Origin: Planctomycetales bacterium
GTDB taxonomy: Bacteria > Planctomycetota > Planctomycetia > Planctomycetales > Planctomycetaceae
NCBI GenBank assembly: GCA_026400835.1
Contig: JAPLOA010000054.1
Span: 98,788-162,787 of the forward strand
Length of the DNA: 64,000 nucleotides
Direction: 5' to 3'
Shown piece after piece: positions 8,079 through 16,961 of this stretch; the first letter of the stretch is position 1, and each line of letters begins with the position of its first letter. Both the position numbers and the translations under genes were made by a program. Below the pieces are notes generated by a model, which was not told the origin of the DNA, searched no databases, and saw nothing but the letters and a program-made list of their open reading frames with translations.

Positions 8079-9520
8079 TTCGTCCTCCAAAGTGCCTTGA
8101 GCTCGTTCTCCGTGACGAAGCCATCCTTGTCTTCATCCAGCAGGTCAAAGAGTGCGGCGGGCAGTTCGTCGCGGCTCAGCTTGCCGTCATTGTTTTTGTC
8201 GCGTTGTTTGAGAGGGCTGCTTGTGCCACCTGTGCCGCCGAGTGTGCTGTTCATGGAGGGTGCTTTGGCAACGATGCCGAGGGCTTCGCTAGCGAGGGCG
8301 AGGAAAGCGGGGTAAGTCGGGGCTTTATAGTGCTCGGTCTGGACCATGAAGAGTGTGAACGAGGTGTTCTTGCGGTCGATGACGAATTGTGTGCCGTCCG
8401 CGCCACCCCAGCCGTAGCTGCCCGCACCGTTCACGATGCCACCGAGGCCGTACTTCATCGTCGGATGCTTCAGGTGGTTCTCGAAGATCAGGTCGACCGT
8501 CTCGGGCTTGAGCACGCGCACGCCGTCGAGTTCTCCGCGATTCAGGATCATGCGGCAGAGGCGTTCGTAATCGCCGATCGTTCCGAACAACCCGTGCCCG
8601 CCCAGGAACAATGTCGGTTTGGTGAAGACGCGGCTAAGGCTAAGATCGTTACCCGGCAAGAGCACGCCCGGTTTCGGTTGACCATAAATCCGACAGAGCC
8701 GATTGACCTTCGACTTCGGCACATAAAAGTCGGTGTCCGGCATCTTGAGCGGCTTGAACAGCCGCTCCTGAAGAATGACGTCGAGCGGCTGGCCGGTGAT
8801 CGCTTCGAGATACCGCCCGAGGATGTCCAGCCCCAATCCATAGTTGTAGTTCGTGCCCGGCTGAAACATGAGCGGCTCTCTGGCGACAGCTTCTGAGAAC
8901 TCTTTCAACGTCGTGCCCGGCTTGGTTATCGCCTGATATGCCATCGCGGCGGCTTGCTGACCGCCGCCGTAGCCGAGTCCACTGGAGTGGCTCATCAGCA
9001 TGCGCGGCGTGATGGCGAACTTCGCCGGGACGACGTTATCGCCATCTTTCACCGTGGGGCTGGCCCACTCCGGACAATGCTTCGAGATCGGATCATCCAG
9101 CCCGAATTTTCCCTCGTCGTAGAGTGTCAGCGCCGCCAGCGCGATGACCGGTTTGGTCATGCTCATCAACCGGAAGATCGCGTCATCGGTCATCGGGCGG
9201 TTCTGCTCGATGTCCGCCATCCCGAACGTCTCGAAGTAGCCGCGATGGCCGTTCTTGTGAATGATGGCTGAGATGCCCGCGACATTTTTCGCCGCGACAT
9301 GCTGCTGCATTTGGATGTCGATCTGAGCCAACAACTCCGGCTTCATGCTGGCCATCGTCGCTTCCGAGCCGTGGGGGCGTGGTTTGAATTTCTCGGCAGG
9401 AGGCAACGGCGCACCTTCCGAGACACCCAGGCCCTTCCACTGTGCAGCCTTGCCAGCAGATTGAGCGAACGCGTGAGTCGCAAGCGTCAAAATCAGAAGA
9501 AGTGGAAACAGGGTCTTCAT
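8075..9520 (-). CDS. secreted serine hydrolase (beta-lactamase family) with C-terminal EF-hands
   Basis: A 481-residue protein with a signal peptide (residues 1-20) and a class C beta-lactamase/DD-peptidase fold. The catalytic S-x-x-K motif is S-M-T-K at 120-123, and the tyrosine motif is in N-Y-N-Y-G around 224-228. The C-terminal 60 residues carry two EF-hand loops (D-K-N-N-D-G-K-L-S-R-D-E and D-E-D-K-D-G-F-V-T-E-N-E). Members of this large family are esterases, D-aminopeptidases or transesterases more often than antibiotic-hydrolysing enzymes, so an esterase role beside two other esterases is the more likely reading. The gene begins two bases after the stop of the beta-propeller gene and overlaps the EF-hand peptide downstream. 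Calcium binding through the tail is inferred from the loop residues. Confidence 0.88.
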   Translation of the reverse strand: MKTLFPLLLILTLATHAFAQSAGKAAQWKGLGVSEGAPLPPAEKFKPRPHGSEATMASMKPELLAQIDIQMQQHVAAKNVAGISAIIHKNGHRGYFETFGMADIEQNRPMTDDAIFRLMSMTKPVIALAALTLYDEGKFGLDDPISKHCPEWASPTVKDGDNVVPAKFAITPRMLMSHSSGLGYGGGQQAAAMAYQAITKPGTTLKEFSEAVAREPLMFQPGTNYNYGLGLDILGRYLEAITGQPLDVILQERLFKPLKMPDTDFYVPKSKVNRLCRIYGQPKPGVLLPGNDLSLSRVFTKPTLFLGGHGLFGTIGDYERLCRMILNRGELDGVRVLKPETVDLIFENHLKHPTMKYGLGGIVNGAGSYGWGGADGTQFVIDRKNTSFTLFMVQTEHYKAPTYPAFLALASEALGIVAKAPSMNSTLGGTGGTSSPLKQRDKNNDGKLSRDELPAALFDLLDEDKDGFVTENELKALWRTK

Positions 9521-9522
9521 TG

Positions 9523-10476
9523 TCAGTTCGGCGTCGCCTCTCCATGTGGGTAACGGTAGTCGGCCTTGTCGTCGGTCGAGACTTGCTTAGCCGAGCCGTC
9601 AGCCAACGTGTAGAGGAACAGCTTACCGCCGGCGTGATAGACGATAGCGGTGCCGCCTTTCGTCCAGCGTGGGTAGTCGAACCAGACCTTTTTTCCCTCG
9701 GCGTTGGCGAAGGGTTGGGCGTTGGAGATGGTGCGTGTCTTCACATCGAAGTCCGCAACGTAGAGCGTGCGGCCGGGAACCTCGTTCTTGAAGCCGGGGT
9801 GGTAGTCAAAGCAGATTTTTGTCTCATCTGGCGACACGCTGATGCGGTCGAGCAGGCCCGTCTTCGCCAAATCACAATCGATGCGTTCGAACTTGGCCTC
9901 GCCTCCGGGATTGGGCGTCATCAGGAAGTAGCCGTAACCGAGTTTTCCGGGAGCACCGGAGACGAAGAGCCTGCCATCACGCACCGCGGAGTGGACCCAC
10001 GCATGCTGCTCGGGGCTGGTGAGCGCGATTTCCTCGCCCGGTTTGCCGCCGATTCTCCCGGCCAAGATGTGGAAGCCGCCTTTCTCGCCGTTCTTGCGGT
10101 TCCAGACCGGGGTGTTCTTGCCGTCGCGCGTCCAGGTGGGATTGAAGTCGGTAAAAGTGCCGTCGGAGAGCTGATGAAAGCCCGTGCCATCCGCGTTGAT
10201 GATGCACATCGCGGTGATCCACTTGGTGACTTCCGGGTCGTCCTTGAGACGGCGGAAGAAGACGAGATGATCGCCAGTCTGCGACCACGACGGCTTGAAG
10301 TCCCAATGCCCGGTGGTGATCGGCTTTCCTTCCGGCTGGCCCAGCACATTCACGTGGATCTCACCGTTCTTGTAGTACGACGAACGGTGGCTTTCCTCTG
10401 CCAACGCTGACTTCATGCCGAGAGTGGTCAGCAACGCTGACAGGCAAATCAAGTTCAAGAACAGACGCGGCAACAT
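9523..10476 (-). CDS. secreted TolB-like beta-propeller protein
   Basis: From the ATG at 10476 the product is 317 residues, with a signal peptide (M-L-P-R-L-F-L-N-L-I-C-L-S-A-L-L) cleaved near A-L-A-E. The body has repeated strands of the TolB/WD40-like propeller type (D-x-x-P-x-W-S, for example H-W-D-F-K-P-S-W-S-Q-T-G-D and D-F-N-P-T-W-T-R-D-G), each with a Trp-Ser/Thr turn and an Asp-Gly. Such proteins bind partners or ligands and are common in planctomycete secreted clusters; no catalytic motif is visible. The open frame continues upstream to 10611, but the extra residues look non-signal and would overlap the preceding gene. It precedes the serine hydrolase by two bases and probably shares its transcript. 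Confidence 0.72.
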   Translation of the reverse strand: MLPRLFLNLICLSALLTTLGMKSALAEESHRSSYYKNGEIHVNVLGQPEGKPITTGHWDFKPSWSQTGDHLVFFRRLKDDPEVTKWITAMCIINADGTGFHQLSDGTFTDFNPTWTRDGKNTPVWNRKNGEKGGFHILAGRIGGKPGEEIALTSPEQHAWVHSAVRDGRLFVSGAPGKLGYGYFLMTPNPGGEAKFERIDCDLAKTGLLDRISVSPDETKICFDYHPGFKNEVPGRTLYVADFDVKTRTISNAQPFANAEGKKVWFDYPRWTKGGTAIVYHAGGKLFLYTLADGSAKQVSTDDKADYRYPHGEATPN

Positions 10477-10607
10477 GGCAGGTTCTTTTCGTAGCAGTTC
10501 TGTGCCGAAATACGGCAGCATCAGGCTAATGTCGCGAGCCGCCAAAACGTGAAAGCGAATGGAGCGCCCAGTGAGGACCGGAGTGCTGAAGTGGTGCGGT
10601 TTTGTGC

Positions 10608-12686
10608 TCATGGCTTTGCATCATAAATTGGTTGGGGTACCGCAATTGAACCGCTCACTGTCGCCGAATTCGGGGCATATCCCGCTTGGGTGGTCTCGCC
10701 AAAGTTGACCGTGATCGCGACCTCGCCATCTGCATGCTGGAACGTAGTCCGTTGCACGAGCCTGTCTTCACTCAGGCAGGCGAAGCGCTTCAATGGCGCG
10801 GTTGCCAGCTCACGGTGGAGCGGTCCCCAAAAGGCCAAATGTCTTAGAACGCGCTCGCGCCGTCTCGGCCACGTTTCCCGGTTGAGGTGGTACATAGGCG
10901 GCACCATGTAGAGGATTTCGAGCAACTCCCGAGTTTTCTCGACATCCGTGAGCTTCAAAGAGTCAAAGCTCCAGTGATGTGTGGCAATGAGTTCGTCGCC
11001 CACTGCAGCCTGATAGAGCGGAATGCGAACCGTGGGATCGAAATACGGCGTTTTTAGCGAGGGCGGAATGGTGACTGGCGTGAAGGATTGATCTGGTCTG
11101 TCCGGTGGGTAGAAGCGGCCAAGAAAATGAGGGCTTTTCGTGTCTTTGAAGGAAGGTGACAGATGACCGATATACGGCGTGTGAACTCCGTGACCAAAGT
11201 GAATCACGTCGGCGAACAGGACCGATCCACCCTCGCTGCCGACAACCATCTTGTGTTCGGTCTTCAGCCACGCCAGACGCTGCCTTCGCAGTCGTGTGTC
11301 CTCGCTTTTTGCAGCTGAATGTTCGGGGCTGAAATCGTCGAAGCACTCAGCGGTGGCGTCGCAATCGATGAACCAGGCTGAGTAAGGTACTTGCTGGACA
11401 ATGCCGCCAACACGATTCTGCACATAGGGCCAGGCGGCTTTTGGTGAAAAGTGAAATCCCCGGCCCTTGAACCCCCCGTATCCCGATCCATCGGCATTGA
11501 TGACGCGGCCTTGTTGATAAGCCGTGGCGTCGAACTGGGCTGTCTCCCAGGTGTTATCGGGACCGGCAGTTGGCGAGTGGACGGAATGGTAGGAGTCGTA
11601 AGGCCCAATCAGGAAACCAAGCTTCTCGGCGTGGGTCACAACATCTGGCCGGAATGACCGACCATACAAATCACTTAACAGCAGGAGCGCGCGGTCAATT
11701 CCCGCGTCGTGAAGCGAATCCAGCAGAGGCATGGAAAGTCCATCACCCCAGGACTCGGGCGGATTGACATAACTTCCGAACGCAGTCGCCAGCGCCTGCT
11801 GATTGCGCCGAATTACGTCCGCTGCCGGGACATCTGGCGGAAGATTCAGGAGATCATTTCCCGACAGCACCACATCGATGGCCCCAGCAAGGCTGCCAGT
11901 CAGGTAGTCCATCGGCCACTCAGCAGCGGCCAGTTCCTGCAGATCACGGCGCTGGTCCTCTGGAAGGAGTGCTGCCAATTTGCCACCGAAGCTCTCGGGG
12001 GCGGCATCCCGGAGCGATTTGGCGAACAGCACCCATTTGTTCCTTGGAATATCGTGCTTGCTGAACAGGGCCGGTCCCCAAAGATAAAAATGGGGCGCAC
12101 CCGGCAGGCGTTTTGCTTTCTCCAGGTCTTCCATTTTCTTTTTGAGCGAACGTGGAACTGGAATGGCACCAGTATCGGTGGCGCTGAGGCGCCATTCGCG
12201 AAAGGCCAGGGCGGTTTCCAGGGGATCATTGCCGCGACGCATCGCAACGATGTTGCACGGCGTCGCCAGGTGCCGGCCCTTGGGAAAGGAGTATCGGATG
12301 CCGATTCGGTCCTGCACAATCAATTCCGCGTAGTGCGGCCAGGGGACGATGACAACGATCGTTTCGTTGTCGAATCTTAGTCCCAGAACCGGCAGTTCCA
12401 GAAGAGACCACGGAGAGCCTTCTCGGAGCCAGCGCATCAGGTCCGGCCGGGAAGCATCCACAACAACTCCAGCGGAAATCGGCAGGACATATTCCCCGGC
12501 TCCCGCCGGCAGCCACCAGGTAAACTCGCCTGACTCGTCAACCTCGGAATTAAACGCAACCGGTTTGTCTGTGATCTCTTCACGGCGAAGCTCTTGCTGT
12601 CCGGGTTGGGCGAAGACAGCAACGGGCATGCTCAACGCTATGATCGTGATGCAGATCGTGGTTCTCAGCTGATCGTTGAAAGTCAT
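10608..12686 (-). CDS. secreted glycoside-hydrolase-like protein, family not assigned
   Basis: The ATG at 12686 gives a 692-residue protein with a signal peptide (M-T-F-N-D-Q-L-R-T-T then I-C-I-T-I-I-A-L-S-M, cleaved near V-F-A). I cannot assign a firm family. An N-terminal beta-rich part of about 200 residues is followed by a segment with barrel features: G-L-L/G-F-L-I-G-P-Y-D-S-Y, then W-F-I-D-C-D-A-T-A-E-C-F-D-D, then M-V-V-G-S-E-G-G, and an all-beta C-terminal part. This order of aspartate and glutamate at strand ends recalls large retaining glycosidases of the GH101 type, so a polysaccharide- or glycan-acting role is plausible but unproven. It lies between the sulfatase (gap of seven bases) and the propeller gene. 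A sulfatase followed by a glycosidase would suit breakdown of a sulfated glycan. Confidence 0.6.
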   Translation of the reverse strand: MTFNDQLRTTICITIIALSMPVAVFAQPGQQELRREEITDKPVAFNSEVDESGEFTWWLPAGAGEYVLPISAGVVVDASRPDLMRWLREGSPWSLLELPVLGLRFDNETIVVIVPWPHYAELIVQDRIGIRYSFPKGRHLATPCNIVAMRRGNDPLETALAFREWRLSATDTGAIPVPRSLKKKMEDLEKAKRLPGAPHFYLWGPALFSKHDIPRNKWVLFAKSLRDAAPESFGGKLAALLPEDQRRDLQELAAAEWPMDYLTGSLAGAIDVVLSGNDLLNLPPDVPAADVIRRNQQALATAFGSYVNPPESWGDGLSMPLLDSLHDAGIDRALLLLSDLYGRSFRPDVVTHAEKLGFLIGPYDSYHSVHSPTAGPDNTWETAQFDATAYQQGRVINADGSGYGGFKGRGFHFSPKAAWPYVQNRVGGIVQQVPYSAWFIDCDATAECFDDFSPEHSAAKSEDTRLRRQRLAWLKTEHKMVVGSEGGSVLFADVIHFGHGVHTPYIGHLSPSFKDTKSPHFLGRFYPPDRPDQSFTPVTIPPSLKTPYFDPTVRIPLYQAAVGDELIATHHWSFDSLKLTDVEKTRELLEILYMVPPMYHLNRETWPRRRERVLRHLAFWGPLHRELATAPLKRFACLSEDRLVQRTTFQHADGEVAITVNFGETTQAGYAPNSATVSGSIAVPQPIYDAKP

Positions 12687-12693
12687 GGCACGC

Positions 12694-14283
12694 CTAATCC
12701 TTCCTGAACGATGCTTTACTACGAATTGACTGGTAGTAGGCTCGGATTTCTTCGAGCGTTGCGAAGCCGTCTTTATCTGCGTCCACTGCGTTGAAGATTC
12801 CGGGCTGTGGATACTCTTCGCGTGACAACTTGCCGTCGGCGTTTCGGTCGGCGTTCCTGAGAGCATCCTGGATTCGACTTCCCGCTTTCCCTTTCGCAGG
12901 GTATGCCTGTGTTCGTCCGTCCTGACGTGTCCATTGAGCGGGCTTTGTGATCTTCTCCCATTCGGCGAACGCGGTTTGAAGCTCTTTTAGCTTTTCAGGC
13001 TGTGTGGCGGCGAGGTCTTTGCTCTCGCTGATGTCCTCCTTCAGATTGAATATCATGGGAGGCTCGATTCGTGTATTGACCAGTTTCCAGTCACCGACTC
13101 GGGCCGCGTGCTGTTGACCAGCGCGCCAGAAGAGTTGGTCGTGGGGGCGACCGGTTTGCTGGCCGGTGAGATACGGAATGAGGTTCACGCCATCCAGCTG
13201 CCCCCAAGAGGGTTCTCCAGCCTGTCGTTCCTGATCTTCCGAGACAGGCTGAATGCCTGGCCCACTTTCAATCCCTGCGGCCGCAAGCGCCGTGGCATGG
13301 CAATCAAATCCCATAACCATTTCGCGATAGGTTTGGCCAGCGGGAATGTGTCCGTTCCATTGCATCGCAAACGGCACGCGAATACCACCTTCAAACATCT
13401 GTCCCTTGAATCCCCGCAACGGTGTGTTCAGCGACGAGTTATCGCTTGTGGGGCCTCCGTTGTCGCTGTAGAAGATAAAAAGAGTGTTGTCTTCTTCGCC
13501 CATCTCGCGAACCTTTGCCATCACTCGACCGATGGCGGTATCGAGCCCCGTCAACATCCCAGCGAAGATCTTTCGTTTACCAGTGAGCTCCGGAAAACGA
13601 TCCTGATAGGCATTTTCATCCATCGGCGAATGGACAGCGTTGAATGCGAAGTAGAGAAAGAAAGGTTTGTCTTTGCTGCGTTCGACAAACCCGATCGCTT
13701 CGTCAGCGAATTCATCGGTGAGATACTTCGTGGTCTTGACCGGCTGGCCATTGCGAACGATTGGGTCGTTGTCCTGCCGACCCGCGAGGTACGTGTGCGC
13801 GCCGCTCAAAAAGCCATAGTGGTAGTCGAACCCTCGTTCCTGTGGTCGCAGTCCCTCCTTAAAACCGATATGCCACTTGCCAATCATGCCAGTCGCATAG
13901 CCAGCTTCCTTCAATTTTTCGGCCAGTGTCGGAACTTCACGCGGCTGACCAAAATTGGGATCGGCGAATCGCTCGGGCCCGGAGTTATGTTCAAACCCAA
14001 AGCGATGTTGGTACATGCCGCTCATCAGACCGGCTCGCGATGGCGAGCAGACGCAATGGGTCGCGTAGCCATCTGTAAAACGCACACCGTTCTTTGCAAT
14101 GGTATCGATATTCGGCGTTGGAATATCCTTGCAGCCGTTCACACCGATATCAGCGTAACCGAGGTCGTCAGCCAGAAAGATGACGATGTTGGGTCGCTTT
14201 GGCGCATCGGCAATCGCACAATGGCTTTCGCTCCCGAATAGCGCGGCAAAAGATATCAGCAGGATCGTCCTGTTTGTCCGCAT
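12694..14283 (-). CDS. secreted sulfatase with C-terminal EF-hand pair
   Basis: A 529-residue type I sulfatase. After a signal peptide (to about residue 26) comes the metal-binding start N-I-V-I-F-L-A-D-D-L-G (Asp 39 and 40), then the formylglycine motif C-S-P-S-R at 79-83, where Cys 79 would be oxidised to formylglycine by a sulfatase-modifying enzyme encoded elsewhere. Further family motifs include G-K-W-H-I-G and Y-S-D-N-G-G. The last 70 residues hold two EF-hand loops (D-R-N-A-D-G-K-L-S-R-E-E and D-A-D-K-D-G-F-A-T-L-E-E). It removes sulfate from sulfated carbohydrates or related esters in the periplasm or outside; the substrate is not predictable. The glycosidase-like gene follows after seven bases. 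The EF-hand tail is shared with other proteins of the cluster and is not part of the core sulfatase fold. Confidence 0.93.
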   Translation of the reverse strand: MRTNRTILLISFAALFGSESHCAIADAPKRPNIVIFLADDLGYADIGVNGCKDIPTPNIDTIAKNGVRFTDGYATHCVCSPSRAGLMSGMYQHRFGFEHNSGPERFADPNFGQPREVPTLAEKLKEAGYATGMIGKWHIGFKEGLRPQERGFDYHYGFLSGAHTYLAGRQDNDPIVRNGQPVKTTKYLTDEFADEAIGFVERSKDKPFFLYFAFNAVHSPMDENAYQDRFPELTGKRKIFAGMLTGLDTAIGRVMAKVREMGEEDNTLFIFYSDNGGPTSDNSSLNTPLRGFKGQMFEGGIRVPFAMQWNGHIPAGQTYREMVMGFDCHATALAAAGIESGPGIQPVSEDQERQAGEPSWGQLDGVNLIPYLTGQQTGRPHDQLFWRAGQQHAARVGDWKLVNTRIEPPMIFNLKEDISESKDLAATQPEKLKELQTAFAEWEKITKPAQWTRQDGRTQAYPAKGKAGSRIQDALRNADRNADGKLSREEYPQPGIFNAVDADKDGFATLEEIRAYYQSIRSKASFRKD

Positions 14284-14304
14284 TTCCTTTGTCTCCCCGG
14301 CTTT

Positions 14305-14599
14305 TCAATGCTCTTTGTTGCGACTCTGTTCCATAAAGAACTTCATGATCTGCTCGGTCGCCGGATCGCCATCGATTCCGATGTTGTAAGCGAGCGTTTG
14401 ATGGGTGCGGTCCTTCGCTTCATAGACCTCAGCCTTTTAGCGGTGCTCCTTCAACTTCGCTAACACGCCACAATCCATCCGCGTCCGCAGTGGATTGACC
14501 GTAAACCTTCGCGGAAAGCGTGATCATTCCGACGAGGATCATTCCAATCCTCATGCCTTCGTACCGTTTTTGTCGCAATGCAGACAAGTGAAACATCAT
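14305..14599 (-). pseudogene. remnant of a small or truncated secreted protein, internally broken
   Basis: On the minus strand an ATG pair at 14599 begins a signal-peptide-like sequence (M-R-I-G-M-I-L-V-G-M-I-T-L-S-A-K-V-Y-G) with L-W-R-V-S-E-V-E-G-A-P-L-K-G and a stop near 14435. Directly after, in another frame, reads V-Y-E-A-K-D-R-T-H-Q-T-L-A-Y-N-I-G-I-D-G-D-P-A-T-E-Q-I-M-K ending at 14305. The latter resembles the C-terminus of a secreted alpha/beta hydrolase that closes with a short helix after the catalytic histidine. I read this as the two ends of one lost gene whose middle was deleted. It lies between the monooxygenase and sulfatase genes with the same direction. A function is not expected. 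Confidence 0.5.
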
Positions 14600-14625
14600 T
14601 CCTGAATTCCCACGACACGGGTGAG

Positions 14626-16944
14626 TTAACGGTTTAGCATCTTCTGCAGGGCTTCGAATTCTTTCGGGGCGAGTTTATCATCGCTATTGCTGTCGAGTCG
14701 ATCGAACACTGATCCGGCCGCGTTGGGGTTATTCGGCATTTGCTCGCGTACTTCTTCGCGAGTGATCGAGCCGTCTTCGTTGACATCGAGTTGCTTGAAG
14801 AGAGCCAGGCCGGCGCCAGGGCCGCCCGCAGCTGCAGCGCCAGCCGTTCGCCCCCTGCCTCGTGGGAACAGTGAAGATCCTTCGCCGGGCTTCTCGCCAG
14901 GAACGATGTACTCAACATAGCCGAGATGCATTTCGTCCTGAGTCTGCGGTCCCCACCGGACGGTTTTCGTTGGATCCGGGTTGGCCGGGTTGTTGGCGCT
15001 GTTGTCGTACCAGGCAGTGAAACGCAGCGTATCCCCTGCTTTCAGGCTCACCGGCTCGGCATACTTGTAGAGCAACTGCCAGTTGAAATCATATCGGGGC
15101 ACATCGAGCATGGTCTCGGTGCCTGACGCTGAAACCAAATCGTATCGAGCGGCTTTGGCTCGCAGGTGCATGTGGGGAAGAAAGCCAAGGACCTGCACAT
15201 CCATCGGAAGCCGAATACTGGCCACCTCCTGATGATTGGCGGCCCCTGGCGGAATGCTGATCCGTGCGTTCACGATTCCCGCGACACGGACTTCATGTTT
15301 TGGTGGCTCCTTTGCAAAGATCAATCCGATCCGTGTGCTGTCTTCGGTCGCCGTTCCATTCGGTGTGTAGTGCATCTGGAAACGTAGCTTTGCTCCCTTG
15401 GGGATTTTCTTGGCATATCCATCGGGATAGACGAGCGTACTGTTCCCCGGAACATAGATCCCCCAATAGCCGGATCTTTCATCTGCTCCATCGTCACGTG
15501 GATCATCTTCTTCGTCTGCTGCCTGAACAAACACAAGGACATGATGCACAACGCTCAGGTTACCAGGTCGAACTTCGATGGCCTGAACCCATTTGTCTTC
15601 CGACAGATTCGTCTCGACGACCACGTTCTGATAAGGCATGGTACCGGTCGCTTTGATCTGGACCGGACTGGCGAACTGAAATTCAGCATCGGGTTGACCA
15701 ATGAGCCAACCGCCGGGAAACGTTTTGGGTTCCGGTGAGTCTTTGGGATCACCCGCCACTTTGCCGTTCGCAATCCAGCCAAGGAGTTCTTCTTTCTCCG
15801 TGCCAGACAGAGAGCGATCGTTGATCCACGGAGAGGAATGCTCTTTTGTGTCGGTTGCTGCAAACCATGGCGGCATGATTCCTCGATCGATGACCTCGCG
15901 AATCATCGGAGCATGGGCCACTGCATCTTCATAGGTGTCGAGTGCAAACGGTCCAACGCCTCCTTCGCGGTGGCATTCGACGCAGTGACGCTGAAGTAAC
16001 CTGGAGATCTGCTGGTGATAGGTGACTTGGCTCTCACTCTGTTTCAGCGGATCGATATCGAGCATGCAGCCGGGTGCTCCTGTCGCGGTCACCAGAATTC
16101 TTCTGCCGTCAAGCAGCGCATCGAGAGCTTCGGCGAGATAGCGATGTCGCGGAGCGTCGATCGAGTATCCAAAGCCGTACTGATCATCAATCGCCCCGTG
16201 GTAGGCTACTGTTCGAGAAGGATCAAGCACGATGACATCGGTGGTGGTTTTGGCGTTGATAGCTCTTGTCATAGATTCTTCTTTGTCAAATACGTAGATC
16301 GCCGTGTTGCCGAACAGCTTCTGAGCTTCCTGCATATCCGCCAGCTTGTCGGTTGCCACCGGGTTGACGAGGATGAACTGCACGTCTCGACTCGCGTTAT
16401 GCTTCGCCAATTCGATCAGGCTCGGAAGATACTTCCTGCTGATTGGGCAACTCGTACTCGTCATCGCGAACACGATCGCTTTCCTGGTCGAAAATTCAGA
16501 TAAGCGATAATGTTTCTCGGTCACATCTGTGAACTCAAAGTCAGCCACATAGTCGCCTATCCCATGTTCTCCGGGAACCAGCAACTTCGGCCCCTGACGA
16601 ACCGGCGCAGCGAAGAGTTTGTCGGGCTCACTGGGCGTAGGCATCTCGCTGGTCGCTGTGCCGCCTGCCTTGCTCGATCCCGGAGCCTTCAATGCACCCT
16701 TGAGAAGTGCTTTCGCAGCCTCCGGCTTCGTGATCTCGCCGTTGCCATCGAGGTCCAGTTGCTTGAAGAATTCTGCGGCGGGAAGCTCATCGGGTGTGAC
16801 CTTGCCGTCCTTATTCTGGTCGAGTTGATCGAACCGCTTTTCAACCGCCTGCTGCGCCCATACGAGTCGCGAAGCGCCCACGATGACTCCGAGCGCCAGT
16901 AAAACGGAAACGCTCAGGAACAATCGACGTATCCAAATTCTCAT
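14626..16944 (-). CDS. EF-hand/redoxin/cytochrome c/copper-monooxygenase multidomain secreted protein
   Basis: A 772-residue exported protein with several modules: an N-terminal signal/anchor (residues 10-30); an EF-hand pair at about 38-80; a thioredoxin-like redoxin domain (about 125-290) with a resolving motif S-C-P-I-S-R; a cytochrome-type haem site C-V-E-C-H near residue 320; a domain like type II copper, ascorbate-dependent monooxygenases with His motifs V-V-H-H-V-L-V-F near 465 and P-H-M-H-L-R-A-K near 588; and a second EF-hand pair in the last 60 residues (D-V-N-E-D-G-S-I-T, D-S-N-S-D-D-K-L). The copper-domain family in eukaryotes hydroxylates peptides or dopamine; the bacterial substrate is unknown. 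The arrangement suggests oxidative attack with electrons fed by the attached haem and redox domains. It follows the DUF1501 gene by 17 bases. Confidence 0.85.
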   Translation of the reverse strand: MRIWIRRLFLSVSVLLALGVIVGASRLVWAQQAVEKRFDQLDQNKDGKVTPDELPAAEFFKQLDLDGNGEITKPEAAKALLKGALKAPGSSKAGGTATSEMPTPSEPDKLFAAPVRQGPKLLVPGEHGIGDYVADFEFTDVTEKHYRLSEFSTRKAIVFAMTSTSCPISRKYLPSLIELAKHNASRDVQFILVNPVATDKLADMQEAQKLFGNTAIYVFDKEESMTRAINAKTTTDVIVLDPSRTVAYHGAIDDQYGFGYSIDAPRHRYLAEALDALLDGRRILVTATGAPGCMLDIDPLKQSESQVTYHQQISRLLQRHCVECHREGGVGPFALDTYEDAVAHAPMIREVIDRGIMPPWFAATDTKEHSSPWINDRSLSGTEKEELLGWIANGKVAGDPKDSPEPKTFPGGWLIGQPDAEFQFASPVQIKATGTMPYQNVVVETNLSEDKWVQAIEVRPGNLSVVHHVLVFVQAADEEDDPRDDGADERSGYWGIYVPGNSTLVYPDGYAKKIPKGAKLRFQMHYTPNGTATEDSTRIGLIFAKEPPKHEVRVAGIVNARISIPPGAANHQEVASIRLPMDVQVLGFLPHMHLRAKAARYDLVSASGTETMLDVPRYDFNWQLLYKYAEPVSLKAGDTLRFTAWYDNSANNPANPDPTKTVRWGPQTQDEMHLGYVEYIVPGEKPGEGSSLFPRGRGRTAGAAAAGGPGAGLALFKQLDVNEDGSITREEVREQMPNNPNAAGSVFDRLDSNSDDKLAPKEFEALQKMLNR

Positions 16945-16961
16945 TTTATCTTCCCGATCGC

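Noticed and set aside
13108..14241. Plus-strand open frame of 377 codons across the sulfatase
   Set aside because: The opposite strand codes for a sulfatase with all catalytic motifs, so this frame is a shadow.
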